Shown piece after piece: positions 10,420-19,930 of a DNA stretch of 54,598 nucleotides (positions are counted from its first letter, which is position 1; every line of letters starts with the position of its first letter). A program made the translations under genes and the position numbers. The stretch comes from an uncultured Mycobacteriaceae bacterium (GTDB lineage Bacteria; Actinomycetota; Actinomycetes; Mycobacteriales; Mycobacteriaceae), in assembly GCA_903927745.1 (NCBI GenBank), contig CAIYOH010000318.1, positions 1 through 54,598 of the forward strand, read 5' to 3'. The notes beneath the pieces were generated by a model. It saw only the letters and a program-made list of their open reading frames with translations. It was not told where the DNA came from and did not search any database.

Positions 10420-12420
10420 TTACATGCCCTGCAGGGTGAGCGGCGGCCCCGGGTCGGGCGACAGCGGAACATCCTCCCGCTGCATGAGCCAGCCGGCGAT
10501 ATTATGGAACAGGGGGGCAGCAGAGTGACCCGCCGATCCGTCGGAGTTGCGCTCCGGGTTGTCCATCATGATCCCGATGACGTAGCGGGGGTTGTCGGCG
10601 GTGGCCATTCCCGCGAAGGTGACCCAGTACACGTCGTCGTAATAGCAGCCGCAGGCCGGGTTGATCTGCTGCGCGGTGCCCGTCTTGCCGGCGATCTGAT
10701 AGCCGGGGACGCCGGCCGCCGGGCCGGTGCCCTGCTGGTTTCCCGTCGGGTCCCGCTGCACCACGGCACGCAGCATGTTGCGCACGGTCTGCGCGGTCTG
10801 CGCCGACACCACCCGCACCCCGTCGGGATGCGGTTCGGCGGTGCGGGTCCCATCGGGTGCGATGGTGGCCTTGACGATCCGCGGCGGCATCCGCACGCCG
10901 TCGTTGGCGATCGCCTGGTACATGCCGGTCATCTGCAGCAGCGTCATCGAAAGACCCTGCCCGATAGGCAAGTTAGAGAAGGTACTGCCCGACCATTGAT
11001 CGACGGGCGGCACCAGACCGGGGCTCTCGCCCGGCAGCCCGACGTCGGTGCGCTGGCCCAGACCGAACTTGCGGACCATCTCGGAGAAGCGTTGCGGCCC
11101 GACTCGCTGGGCCAGCATCAGCGTGCCGACGTTGGAGGACTTCCCGAAAATGCCGGTCGTGGTGTACGGAGCAAGCCCGTGCTCCCAGGCGTCGTGGATG
11201 GAGACGCCGCCCATGTCGATGGCGCCCGGGACCTGCAAGACCTCGTCGGGGTTGGAGAGGCCGTATTCGATCACCGACGCCGCGGTGATCACCTTGTTCA
11301 CCGAGCCCGGTTCGAAGGGCGAGGACACCGCCAAGTTGCCCAGTTGTCTGTCATTCTGACGCCCGATGTCCTGGGCCGGGTCGAAGGTGTTGTCGTTGGC
11401 CATCGCCAGCACCTCGCCGGTCTTCGCGTCCAGCACGACGGCCGAGACGTTGTGCGCCCCGGAGACGTTCTTGGCCTGCTGCACCTGCTGCTGCACATAG
11501 AACTGGATGTCGTCGTCGATGGTGAGCGCGACCGTGGAACCGTTGACCGCCCGGTGCCGGTTGCGGTTGCTGCCGGGGATGGCGACGCCGTCGGAGCCGC
11601 GGTCGTAGGTGACCGCTCCGTCGGTGCCGGCCAACACCGAGTCCATCGAATCCTCCAGCCCGAGCAGACCGTGGCCATCCCAGTCGATGCCGCCGATGAT
11701 ATTGGCCGCGAGTGAGCCTCCGGGGTATTGGCGCATGTCCTGGCGTTCGGAGCCGACCTCGGGAAATTTGTCGGAGATCGCGGCGGCAACGGCGGGGTCG
11801 ACGGCGCGGGCCAGGTAGACGAAATTCTCCTCGCTCTGCAGCTTTTTCAGCACTGTCGCTAAGCCCGGCTTGTTGCCCAGCCGGGTCGACACCTCCGTCG
11901 CGATGTCACGCAAACGCTGCTGCGGGTCGGGGGCGGCAGAGTTCTTGGTGCGCGCCTGCTCGAGTTGCTTGCGGATCCGCTTCGGCTGAAATGTCAGCGC
12001 CCGCGACTCGATGGTGAACGCGAGTTGTGCGTTGTTGCGATCGACGATGCTCCCGCGGACCGCCTTCTCCACGTCGGTGACCTTCAGCTGTCCGGCGGCC
12101 TGAGCACGCAGCGCCGGTGCATCGGTGACCTGAAGCCTGAACAACTGGACCGCGGCCACCAGGATGAGCACCAGGATCACCGCGTTGCCGGCCCGGTGCC
12201 GCAGGACGAACGCCCCGCCGCGCGTCCCCGCCTCGACGATCTGCCGGGTCCGGCGCTCCCGGGCCGAATGGCCGACCTGGGGCGTCGCGGCGCGCTTGCG
12301 CTGTCGGACGCCCTTGTTGACCTGTGCATCACCCGGGATATGCGGCGGGCGCGGCGACTGGGATCGGCGGGCTCGGGCGGAGTCGGCCCGGCTCACTGTG
12401 CGACTCACTGTGCGGCTCAC
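10420..12420 (-). CDS. pbpB: Septal penicillin-binding protein PbpB (FtsI/PBP3)
   Basis: PbpB is the class B transpeptidase of the septum and the partner of FtsW. The 666-residue product has a basic cytoplasmic tail, one membrane segment at ~77-95 (GNAVILVLILVAAVQLF), the non-penicillin-binding module starting at RGSIVDRNN, and a transpeptidase domain with SVNK (catalytic Ser near 373), SSN near 429 and KTGT near 562. Three in-frame GTG codons at 12420, 12408 and 12396 are produced by a 12-bp repeat. I give the first because it makes a GTGA overlap with the upstream stop. The true start is uncertain by up to eight residues. Confidence 0.95.
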   Translation of the reverse strand: MSRTVSRTVSRADSARARRSQSPRPPHIPGDAQVNKGVRQRKRAATPQVGHSARERRTRQIVEAGTRGGAFVLRHRAGNAVILVLILVAAVQLFRLQVTDAPALRAQAAGQLKVTDVEKAVRGSIVDRNNAQLAFTIESRALTFQPKRIRKQLEQARTKNSAAPDPQQRLRDIATEVSTRLGNKPGLATVLKKLQSEENFVYLARAVDPAVAAAISDKFPEVGSERQDMRQYPGGSLAANIIGGIDWDGHGLLGLEDSMDSVLAGTDGAVTYDRGSDGVAIPGSNRNRHRAVNGSTVALTIDDDIQFYVQQQVQQAKNVSGAHNVSAVVLDAKTGEVLAMANDNTFDPAQDIGRQNDRQLGNLAVSSPFEPGSVNKVITAASVIEYGLSNPDEVLQVPGAIDMGGVSIHDAWEHGLAPYTTTGIFGKSSNVGTLMLAQRVGPQRFSEMVRKFGLGQRTDVGLPGESPGLVPPVDQWSGSTFSNLPIGQGLSMTLLQMTGMYQAIANDGVRMPPRIVKATIAPDGTRTAEPHPDGVRVVSAQTAQTVRNMLRAVVQRDPTGNQQGTGPAAGVPGYQIAGKTGTAQQINPACGCYYDDVYWVTFAGMATADNPRYVIGIMMDNPERNSDGSAGHSAAPLFHNIAGWLMQREDVPLSPDPGPPLTLQGM

Positions 12421-12470
12421 TGTGCTGCTCCCGGTGCTGCTCCCGGTGCTGGCGCCGGTGCTGGCGCCGG
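12391..12470. repeat. 12-bp tandem array across the FtsL-like gene/pbpB junction
   Basis: Units of 12 bp run without a break from 12391: GCTCACTGTGCG and close variants three times, GCTCCCGGTGCT twice, then GGCGCCGGTGCT and a partial unit. The array contains the stop codon of one gene, the start of pbpB, the repeated Ala-Pro tail of the former and three possible GTG starts of the latter. Confidence 0.9.
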
Positions 12471-13583
12471 GGCCGCCGGGGCCAGGTCCTGGGGCGCGGG
12501 CACGGGTCTCACCGGAACCGGGAGTTCCGCGGGCAGCGGCACCTGCGCGGGGGCGGGGGGCAACCCGCCCAGCGGTATCCGCACCTCGGCGGGGCCCGAC
12601 GCAGGCGCCGGGCCGATCGGCATCGGCAGCCCGGGGCGCGGAATCCCGCCCGGCACTCCCCCAACGATCGGTGCGCCGGGCGAGCCGGGAGCCGGAAGCG
12701 GGACCTGGAGCGGGACCTGGAGCGGGACCTGGGGCGGGACTTGGGGCAGGTGCTGGCCGCCGATGGTCGACGAGCCGTCCGGCGCGCGCAACAGCGCCTC
12801 GGGCCCGGACCTGGCCGGAATCTGAGGCCCACCGGTGCCCGGGTCCACCCGAACCGGCACCTCGGCGGGAAGCGCGGCGGGTTTGGGCGGTGCCGGAGGA
12901 AGGGGGTCGGGGAGCTTGCTGTTCAGCGGTGGCGGCGAAACCCCGTCGGCCGGCTTGGGTGTTCCGACAACCACCCAGTTGCCCGCGGGGTCCTGAATCA
13001 GGTGAGCCGTGTCCCGGGTCGGGATCATGCCCTGATTGCGCGCCGCCTCGGCGAGCGCCGGCGCCGACTCCGCCTCGCGCACATCGCGTTCCAGCGCCTC
13101 CTTCTGCAGTTGCAGCACTCGGTGCTTCTCACGGGCGTGACTCAACTCATACGACCGTTCGGCCGACGCGGTCGACAACCACAGTGTCAGCCCCAGCCCG
13201 AATCCCAACGCACCGATGACGAAGACGACGAACGGGACCTTGCTCGCCAGCACCTGAGGCCGCAGGTCGATCGACGTCAGCCGGGCGACCACACGCTCGG
13301 TCAGGCGCGGCCGAACGGCTCTGGGCGCTTTGGCTTTTCGCGCCTTGGATCGCGCCTTGGCCTGACGCGTGCTCGTGGGCCGGGCCGGCCGCTCGGCGGG
13401 CCGGGCGATCGGGCTGGTCTGCGGGCCCGACCGCGGCGACCCCACTTCCCGGGCGGACCCCGCATTGCGTGCCGGCCGGCTGCGACGCTGGGACGCCGGA
13501 TCGGCCTTGCGGGCAGCGGCGTCGCGTCCGCCGCGGCGCCCGGAGCCGCGACGGCGGGTCGGCGTCTCGCGCTGTGTCTTCAT
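12417..13583 (-). CDS. Proline-rich bitopic membrane protein, FtsL-like (Rv2164c homologue)
   Basis: The 388-residue product has a highly basic N-terminus (to ~115), one membrane segment ([21 protein letters not shown]), then a heptad-rich stretch beginning [21 protein letters not shown] that looks like a short coiled coil, and a long Pro/Ala-rich tail. This topology, and the position between rsmH and pbpB, is that of FtsL, and I infer an FtsL-like divisome role; the M. tuberculosis homologue is annotated as a conserved proline-rich membrane protein. ATG at 13583 overlaps the rsmH stop (ATGA). The tail contains two repeat arrays (QVPL units; Ala-Pro units), so its length probably varies. Confidence 0.85.
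   Translation of the reverse strand: MKTQRETPTRRRGSGRRGGRDAAARKADPASQRRSRPARNAGSAREVGSPRSGPQTSPIARPAERPARPTSTRQAKARSKARKAKAPRAVRPRLTERVVARLTSIDLRPQVLASKVPFVVFVIGALGFGLGLTLWLSTASAERSYELSHAREKHRVLQLQKEALERDVREAESAPALAEAARNQGMIPTRDTAHLIQDPAGNWVVVGTPKPADGVSPPPLNSKLPDPLPPAPPKPAALPAEVPVRVDPGTGGPQIPARSGPEALLRAPDGSSTIGGQHLPQVPPQVPLQVPLQVPLPAPGSPGAPIVGGVPGGIPRPGLPMPIGPAPASGPAEVRIPLGGLPPAPAQVPLPAELPVPVRPVPAPQDLAPAAPAPAPAPAPGAAPGAAQ
12697..12744. repeat. 12-bp repeat encoding QVPL units
   Basis: Four copies of AGCGGGACCTGG (the last diverged to GGCGGGACTTGG) lie in frame in the Pro-rich tail of the FtsL-like protein. On the minus strand they encode repeated QVPL/QVPP tetrapeptides. Confidence 0.92.
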
Positions 13584-14749
13584 GCATCGCCTTTCGACGT
13601 GACCCGCGGTGATCGCGCCGGACTGTCCAGACGTTCCAGGGCCCGCAACCGCACCGCGGCGCTGCGGGGATTGCGGTCGATCTCGACCTCGTCCGCTCGC
13701 TCGGCGCCGCGCGTCAGCGACCGGAATAGCGGCTCGTGGCCGGGGAGCTCGACGGGCAGATCCACCGGGGATCGCGAGGCGACCGCGTCGGCGAATACCC
13801 GTTTGACGATCCTGTCCTCCAAGGACTGGTAGGCGAGGACGACGACGCGGCCGGCCACGGCGAGAGCGTCTAAGGCGGCCGGGAGAGCGTGGCGCAGCGA
13901 CTCGAGCTCGTCATTCACCGCGATCCGCAGCGCCTGGAAGGTGCGCTTGGCCGGATGCCCGCCGGTGCGCCGGGCCGGGGCCGGAATGGCCTGGTAGAGA
14001 AGCTCCACCAGCTGAGCTGTCGACGTGAACGGGGTGTGGGTGCGCTGGCGGACGATGTGCGCGGCGATACGGCGCGCGAACCGCTCCTCGCCGTAGCGGT
14101 GCAGGATGTCCGCCAGCGCCGCCTGGTCGTAGGTGTTGACGACGTCGGCCGCGGTCAGCGGTGATTCGGGGTCCATCCGCATGTCCAACGGGGCGTCCCG
14201 CGCATAGGCGAAACCCCGCTCGGACCGGTCGAGCTGCATGGACGACACTCCGAGGTCGAAGAGCACTCCATCAGCGGAATCCCCTGCAGCGTAGCCTGAT
14301 TCGGCGAGCGCCTCGGCAAGGCCGTCGTATCGGGTGTGCACCAGGGTGACGCGGTCGGCGAAAGGCGCGAGCCTGGCCCGGGTGACGCCCAGGGCGTCGG
14401 GGTCGCGGTCGAGCCCGAGTAATCGCAGGCCCGGCAACTCGGTCAGGAATCGCTCCGCATGCCCGCCGGCGCCGACGGTGGCATCGACTAGGAGGGCGCC
14501 CGAACCGTCGGCGTTACGACGGGTGAGTGCGGGGGTGAGCAGTTCTACGCAGCGGTGCAGCAGCACGGGGACGTGCCCGAATTCGCCCGATTTCTCAGCC
14601 ACTGCGACGCCTATCCTGCTGTTCCGGCGCCGACCGATTGCCTGGGCTGCCGCCCGTGCACCCTGGCCCCTGTCCGACGGCACGAACCTGGCGTTGGGGA
14701 AGTACGCCAGGGTCGGTTCGGGCAGAGGCCACGATGCACGGGCACGCAC
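13580..14749 (-). CDS. rsmH: 16S rRNA m4C1402 N4-methyltransferase RsmH (MraW)
   Basis: RsmH methylates N4 of C1402 in 16S rRNA using SAM. The 389-residue protein has the family opening [15 protein letters not shown], the SAM-binding [25 protein letters not shown], the RMD motif (PLDMRMDPE), [17 protein letters not shown] and the C-terminal [13 protein letters not shown] chose GTG at 14749, one base after the mraZ stop. From there the product begins [11 protein letters not shown], which aligns without gaps to the start I recall for the M. tuberculosis protein. An ATG at 14776 inside mraZ is in frame and would add nine residues. The FtsL-like gene overlaps it by four bases. Confidence 0.93.
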   Translation of the reverse strand: MRARASWPLPEPTLAYFPNARFVPSDRGQGARAAAQAIGRRRNSRIGVAVAEKSGEFGHVPVLLHRCVELLTPALTRRNADGSGALLVDATVGAGGHAERFLTELPGLRLLGLDRDPDALGVTRARLAPFADRVTLVHTRYDGLAEALAESGYAAGDSADGVLFDLGVSSMQLDRSERGFAYARDAPLDMRMDPESPLTAADVVNTYDQAALADILHRYGEERFARRIAAHIVRQRTHTPFTSTAQLVELLYQAIPAPARRTGGHPAKRTFQALRIAVNDELESLRHALPAALDALAVAGRVVVLAYQSLEDRIVKRVFADAVASRSPVDLPVELPGHEPLFRSLTRGAERADEVEIDRNPRSAAVRLRALERLDSPARSPRVTSKGDA

Positions 14750-14750
14750 C

Positions 14751-15182
14751 TCAGATGATGTCGGCGAGTGCTTCATCGCTGGCCGCGGAGAAGTTCTCTT
14801 CGTGGGTCTGTTGGTAGTCGTGCCACGCGTGGGCGTCCCAGATTTCGAGGTAGTCGACCGCCCCGGTCACCACGCACTCCTTGGATAGGTTGGCGTAGCG
14901 GCGGTGGTCGGCCGACAAGGTGATGCGGCCCTGCGCGTCGGGGTGCTGTTCGTCCGTCCCGGCGGCCAGGCTGCGCAGGAACGCCCGCGCTTCGGGGTTG
15001 CTCCGCGAGGTCTTGCTGGCGCGGCTTGCCAGTTGCTCGAATGCCGCTCGCGGGTAGACGGCGAGGCTGTGGTCCTGACTCTTGGTGACCATCAACCCCC
15101 CTGCCAGCTCGTCGCGGAACTTAGCGGGCAACGTCAGTCGCCCCTTGTCGTCGAGTTTGGGCGTGTAGGTGCCGAGGAACAC
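14751..15182 (-). CDS. mraZ: Transcriptional regulator MraZ
   Basis: MraZ is the first gene of the dcw operon and represses its own promoter in bacteria where it has been studied. The 143-residue protein has the two AbrB/SpoVT-like DNA-binding repeats, [16 protein letters not shown] (~11-26) and [16 protein letters not shown] (~79-94). An in-frame ATG lies two codons upstream at 15188. A GGAGG ribosome site at 15191-15195 is 8 nt from the GTG at 15182 but only 2 nt from that ATG, so GTG is the start. This also gives the exact 143-residue length of the M. tuberculosis protein. Confidence 0.95.
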   Translation of the reverse strand: MFLGTYTPKLDDKGRLTLPAKFRDELAGGLMVTKSQDHSLAVYPRAAFEQLASRASKTSRSNPEARAFLRSLAAGTDEQHPDAQGRITLSADHRRYANLSKECVVTGAVDYLEIWDAHAWHDYQQTHEENFSAASDEALADII

Positions 15183-15190
15183 CTGCATCA

Positions 15191-15195
15191 CCTCC
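15191..15195 (-). promoter_or_regulatory. Ribosome binding site deciding the mraZ start
   Basis: GGAGG (minus strand) with an 8-nt spacer to GTG at 15182 and only 2 nt to the ATG at 15188; favours the GTG start. Confidence 0.8.
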
Positions 15196-15230
15196 AGCCC
15201 ACACGCGGCGTCGCGTCGCCCAAACCCTTC

Positions 15231-15265
15231 CGCCACCATACTCCACAATCCCCCACTTTGCCCCA
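15231..15265 (-). promoter_or_regulatory. Candidate MraZ operator (four TGG-type pentamers, 10-bp period)
   Basis: On the minus strand four pentamers TGGGG, TGGGG, TGGAG and TGGCG begin exactly 10 bp apart (complements at 15261-65, 15251-55, 15241-45, 15231-35). Known MraZ boxes are TGGGN repeats separated by 5-nt spacers. The array ends about 50 bp before the mraZ start and overlaps a TATGGT hexamer (15235-15240) that could be a -10 box. Autorepression of the dcw operon is inferred, not shown. Confidence 0.75.
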
Positions 15266-15487
15266 TTGAGGGGCCAATAAAAGGGTGTCGCATCCGACTT
15301 TCCGCTGATTTCCGCCACCGATCGCGCCGCCCGAGGTGTCTGCGGGCGTGCGGGCTGTCGGGACTACCCGAGCACGGCATTGCAAAACCAGAGTTCAGGC
15401 GCTAAAAAAACGTGGGTGAGGCGTCACGGGGACCTGGGTGGGGCGCAGTGGGGCGTGCGCGACGCCCGCCGAACTCGATGAGGACTC

Positions 15488-15520
15488 GATTCGGGTGCGA
15501 TTCGGGTGCGATTCGGGTGC
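15488..15520. repeat. 11-bp direct repeat GATTCGGGTGC x3
   Basis: Three perfect contiguous copies at 15488, 15499 and 15510, about 310 bp upstream of mraZ. The period is close to one helical turn, so an iteron-type protein site is possible, but slippage is the simpler explanation. Confidence 0.9.
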
Positions 15521-15612
15521 GATGTGGATTCTCCGACGCACGCATCACGCGCAACGATCACGCGCACCGAGATACGGGGCCTCCGTGGGCTGCTGCGGCC
15601 GCCCCTGCTGGC

Positions 15613-16029
15613 TCAGGTCCCCGCTAGTTGTCGAAACGGCGGCGGAACCGATCCTCCATCCGGCTGGTGAAGGAGCCTGCGCCACCCCTGGTGCGGTGCG
15701 GGCGAGCCGACCCGGGCGCGGAACCCGCCTGCCCCCGGCACTCCCGACAGGCGCGGGCCGGTGACGGCATACAACACGCCCACGAACATCACGATGAACC
15801 CGGCGACGCTCAGGACGGGGAAGCCGGCGACCATGGTGGCCTTGAACGCCACACCACACACGAGCATGGCCAGACCGATGACGAATGAGACCACGCCACG
15901 CAGACGCCGTCGCGCGCTCGGTGCCCGGAATCCAACTCCGCGGACATTCGACGCGAACTTGGGATCCTCGGCATACAGGGCGCTCTCGATCTGATCGAGC
16001 ATCCTCTGCTCATGATCGGAGAGTGGCAT
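15613..16029 (-). CDS. DUF3040 membrane protein with a C-terminal frameshift (Rv2169c homologue)
   Basis: The product starts MPLSDHEQRMLDQIE, the DUF3040 signature, and has two membrane segments (GVVSFVIGLAMLVCGVAF and VLSVAGFIVMFVGVLYAV). ATG at 16029 is preceded by AAGGAGG. As read, 138 residues end in a non-homologous tail. In the neighbouring frame the DNA encodes GGAGSFTSRMEDRFRRRFDN followed by TAG at 15624, which is the conserved C-terminus of the M. tuberculosis homologue. Removing one G from the G5 run (complement of 15732-15736) restores that frame and gives 134 residues, the M. tuberculosis length. Either the tail is genuinely shifted or there is a one-base sequence error. Function is unknown. 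Confidence 0.88.
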   Translation of the reverse strand: MPLSDHEQRMLDQIESALYAEDPKFASNVRGVGFRAPSARRRLRGVVSFVIGLAMLVCGVAFKATMVAGFPVLSVAGFIVMFVGVLYAVTGPRLSGVPGAGGFRARVGSPAPHQGWRRLLHQPDGGSVPPPFRQLAGT

Positions 16030-16346
16030 TCGTCCCTCCTTGCCGACGGTCGGGCGCGTAGCCGCCGATCGCTGTCACTAGCACGCGGGTGCCCGTCGCC
16101 GGAGCACCTGTCGTCAATGATACGAGGTCGATCTGCGTCACACCAATGCTTTGCTCGGCAATTCTATCCGGGCTGGCCGGTCCGTCCCGGCGCAGCCCCG
16201 CCACCTGCAGGACCCGGCGCGGCGCAGCGCTCGCAGAGGCGGGCCCGCGGCCGTGCCCACGCAGGTCCGATAATTGCGGTGGCGCCGCGACCCGACGCCC
16301 AGACGAAGCCGACGCACGCCGGGATCACCCAGGAGGACACCACACC
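16030..16346. other. Divergent intergenic region between the DUF3040 and GNAT genes (317 bp)
   Basis: No gene is seen. It holds the AAGGAGG site for the DUF3040 gene, its probable promoter (16117-16146), and on the plus strand a GATAAT hexamer at 16269-16274 that could be the -10 box for the acetyltransferase, 73 nt before its start. AGGAGG at 16331-16336 precedes that gene's GTG. Confidence 0.6.
16117..16146 (-). promoter_or_regulatory. Probable promoter of the DUF3040 gene
   Basis: Minus strand TTGGTG (complement of 16141-16146), 18-bp spacer, TATCAT (complement of 16117-16122); implies a leader of about 80 nt before the ATG at 16029. Confidence 0.5.
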
Positions 16347-16949
16347 GTGGCGATATTCCTCATCGATCTGCCACCGAAGGAGATGGAGCGCCGCCTCGGT
16401 GACGCGTTGGGGGTATACGTCGACGCAATGCGCTACCCGCGGGGCACCGAAAACCAGCGCGCCGCCATGTGGCTGGAACACATCCGGCGGCCCGGATGGC
16501 AGGGGGTTGGCGTCACGGAGGCTGACCTGGCCCAGGGGCGGGACGCGCCGACGGCCGCCGAACTGAGCGACGCGCCGTTGCTGGGCGTGGCCTACGGGTA
16601 TCCGGGAGCGCCTGGGCAGTGGTGGCAGCAGCAGGTTGTCCTGGGCCTGCGGCGCAGCGGCCGGCCGCCCCTGGAGATCACCCGCCTGATGAGCAGCTAC
16701 TTCGAGTTGACCGAACTGCACATTCATCCCCGCATGCAGGGGCACGGCCTCGGGGAGGCGCTGGCCCGCCGCCTACTCGCCCGTCGCACCGAGGCGAACG
16801 TCCTGCTCTCCACGCCGGAGACCACCGGAGAGCCCAACCGGGCATGGCGGTTGTACCGCCGACTGGGCTTCGACGACGTCATCCGCCGCTACCACTTCGC
16901 AGGCGACCCCCGGGCATTCGCGATCCTGGGTCGCACTCTGCCGCTGTGA
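16347..16949 (+). CDS. GNAT-family N-acetyltransferase (Rv2170 homologue)
   Basis: The 200-residue protein begins MAIFLIDLPPKEMERRLGDAL at GTG 16347, preceded by AGGAGG ten bases upstream; this matches the M. tuberculosis N-terminus, so longer upstream frames are excluded. The acetyl-CoA binding core is visible as HIHPRMQGHGLGEALARRLL (motif A, pattern RxxGxG/A) followed by RAWRLYRRLGFDDV (motif B). The M. tuberculosis homologue Rv2170 has been reported to acetylate proteins and small molecules including isoniazid; substrate specificity cannot be read from this sequence. The stop codon lies in the first copy of a 17-bp repeat that runs into lppM. Confidence 0.9.
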   Translation: MAIFLIDLPPKEMERRLGDALGVYVDAMRYPRGTENQRAAMWLEHIRRPGWQGVGVTEADLAQGRDAPTAAELSDAPLLGVAYGYPGAPGQWWQQQVVLGLRRSGRPPLEITRLMSSYFELTELHIHPRMQGHGLGEALARRLLARRTEANVLLSTPETTGEPNRAWRLYRRLGFDDVIRRYHFAGDPRAFAILGRTLPL

Positions 16950-17000
16950 ATACTCACCGCTGTGAGTACCCTGCCGCTGTGAGTACCCTGCCGCTGTGAC
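16941..17000. repeat. 17-bp tandem repeat linking the GNAT stop and lppM
   Basis: CCGCTGTGAGTACCCTG occurs twice perfectly (16957-16973, 16974-16990), preceded by a 16-bp variant (16941-16956) and followed by a partial copy from 16991. The first copy contains the GNAT stop TGA; the last contains a GTG at 16996 in the lppM frame. Confidence 0.92.
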
Positions 17001-17049
17001 TCCGCCGAACGCACGTCCAGTCCGCGGCGTCGTCTGGCACGATGACCTC

Positions 17050-17760
17050 GTGCGCGCCGCCCCTGCTCAGCTCCGGTCCCGAGGTCTCACGGCCCGGCGG
17101 CGACGCTGGCTGGGCGTCGCGATGGTGATGGTCATGGTGCCGCTGGCCGCCGGGTGCCTCCGAGCCCGCGCGTCGGTCACGATCTCCCCCGACGACCTGG
17201 TGTCCGGAGATATCATCGCGGCAGCGAAACCCAAGAGCAGCAAAGACACGGGCCCGCAACTCGAAACCAACAACCTGCCGTTCGGCCGCAAGATCGCCGT
17301 GTCGAACTACAACAGCGACGGCTACGTGGGCTCGCAGGCCGTGTTCTCGGATCTGACCTTCGCCGAGCTGCCGCAGCTGGCCAATCTGAATCCCGACGCT
17401 TCGGGACTTAACATCTCGCTGCGCCGGAACGGCAGCCTGGTGATCCTGGAGGGCCGGGCGGACCTGACATCGGTGAGCGACCCGGAGGCCGACGTGGAGT
17501 TGACCGTCGCCTTCCCGGGCGCCGTCACGTCCACCAATGGCGACCGCGCCGAGTCCGACGTGGTGTCGTGGAAACTCAAACCAGGGGTGGTCAGCACCAT
17601 GACCGCGCAGGCCCGCTCCGCCGACCCCAGCGACCGCTCCTTCGCCGACGCAGCCATCTGGATGGGCATCGTGTCGTTCGCAGCCGCCGGGGGGGTGGCG
17701 TATCTGGCGTGGTCCAACCGGGATCGTTCCCCGCGGCTGACTCCCTCAGGCGACCAGTAG
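17050..17760 (+). CDS. lppM: Lipoprotein LppM
   Basis: LppM is a mycobacterial surface lipoprotein linked in M. tuberculosis to uptake by macrophages and phagosome handling. The sequence shows a basic n-region (LTARRRRWLG), a hydrophobic segment and the lipobox VPLAAGC, then a mature domain starting LRARASVTISPDDLVSGDII and ending with a C-terminal membrane segment (AIWMGIVSFAAAGGVAYLAW) and a short basic tail. GTG at 17050 gives 236 residues. A GTG at 16996 inside the 17-bp repeat is also in frame (254 residues) but adds an unlikely leader. Neither has a clear RBS. The stop is five bases from that of the convergent MTHFR-like gene. Confidence 0.88.
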   Translation: MRAAPAQLRSRGLTARRRRWLGVAMVMVMVPLAAGCLRARASVTISPDDLVSGDIIAAAKPKSSKDTGPQLETNNLPFGRKIAVSNYNSDGYVGSQAVFSDLTFAELPQLANLNPDASGLNISLRRNGSLVILEGRADLTSVSDPEADVELTVAFPGAVTSTNGDRAESDVVSWKLKPGVVSTMTAQARSADPSDRSFADAAIWMGIVSFAAAGGVAYLAWSNRDRSPRLTPSGDQ

Positions 17761-17765
17761 CCCCG

Positions 17766-19928
<2,163 letters not shown>

Positions 19929-19930
19929 CG

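Larger units (their letters stand above)
15183..15612. other. mraZ upstream intergenic region (430 bp)
   Basis: No gene is seen here. From mraZ outward it holds the RBS, the MraZ-type operator (15231-15265), an A7 run on the plus strand (15404-15410; T7 on the transcribed side), a second pair of TGGGG pentamers 10 bp apart on the plus strand (15439 and 15449), a 6-bp-stem hairpin GGGCGT/ACGCCC at 15451-15467, and three 11-bp direct repeats (15488-15520). In M. tuberculosis H37Rv an IS6110 copy is inserted in this interval; none is present here. Confidence 0.7.

Noticed and set aside
15404..15410. A7/T7 run as an intrinsic terminator for the DUF3040 gene
   Set aside because: The nearest hairpin (15451-15467) is over 40 nt away, so it does not form a standard terminator.
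15183..15612. IS element remnant where H37Rv has IS6110
   Set aside because: No transposase fragment, inverted repeats or target duplication are visible.
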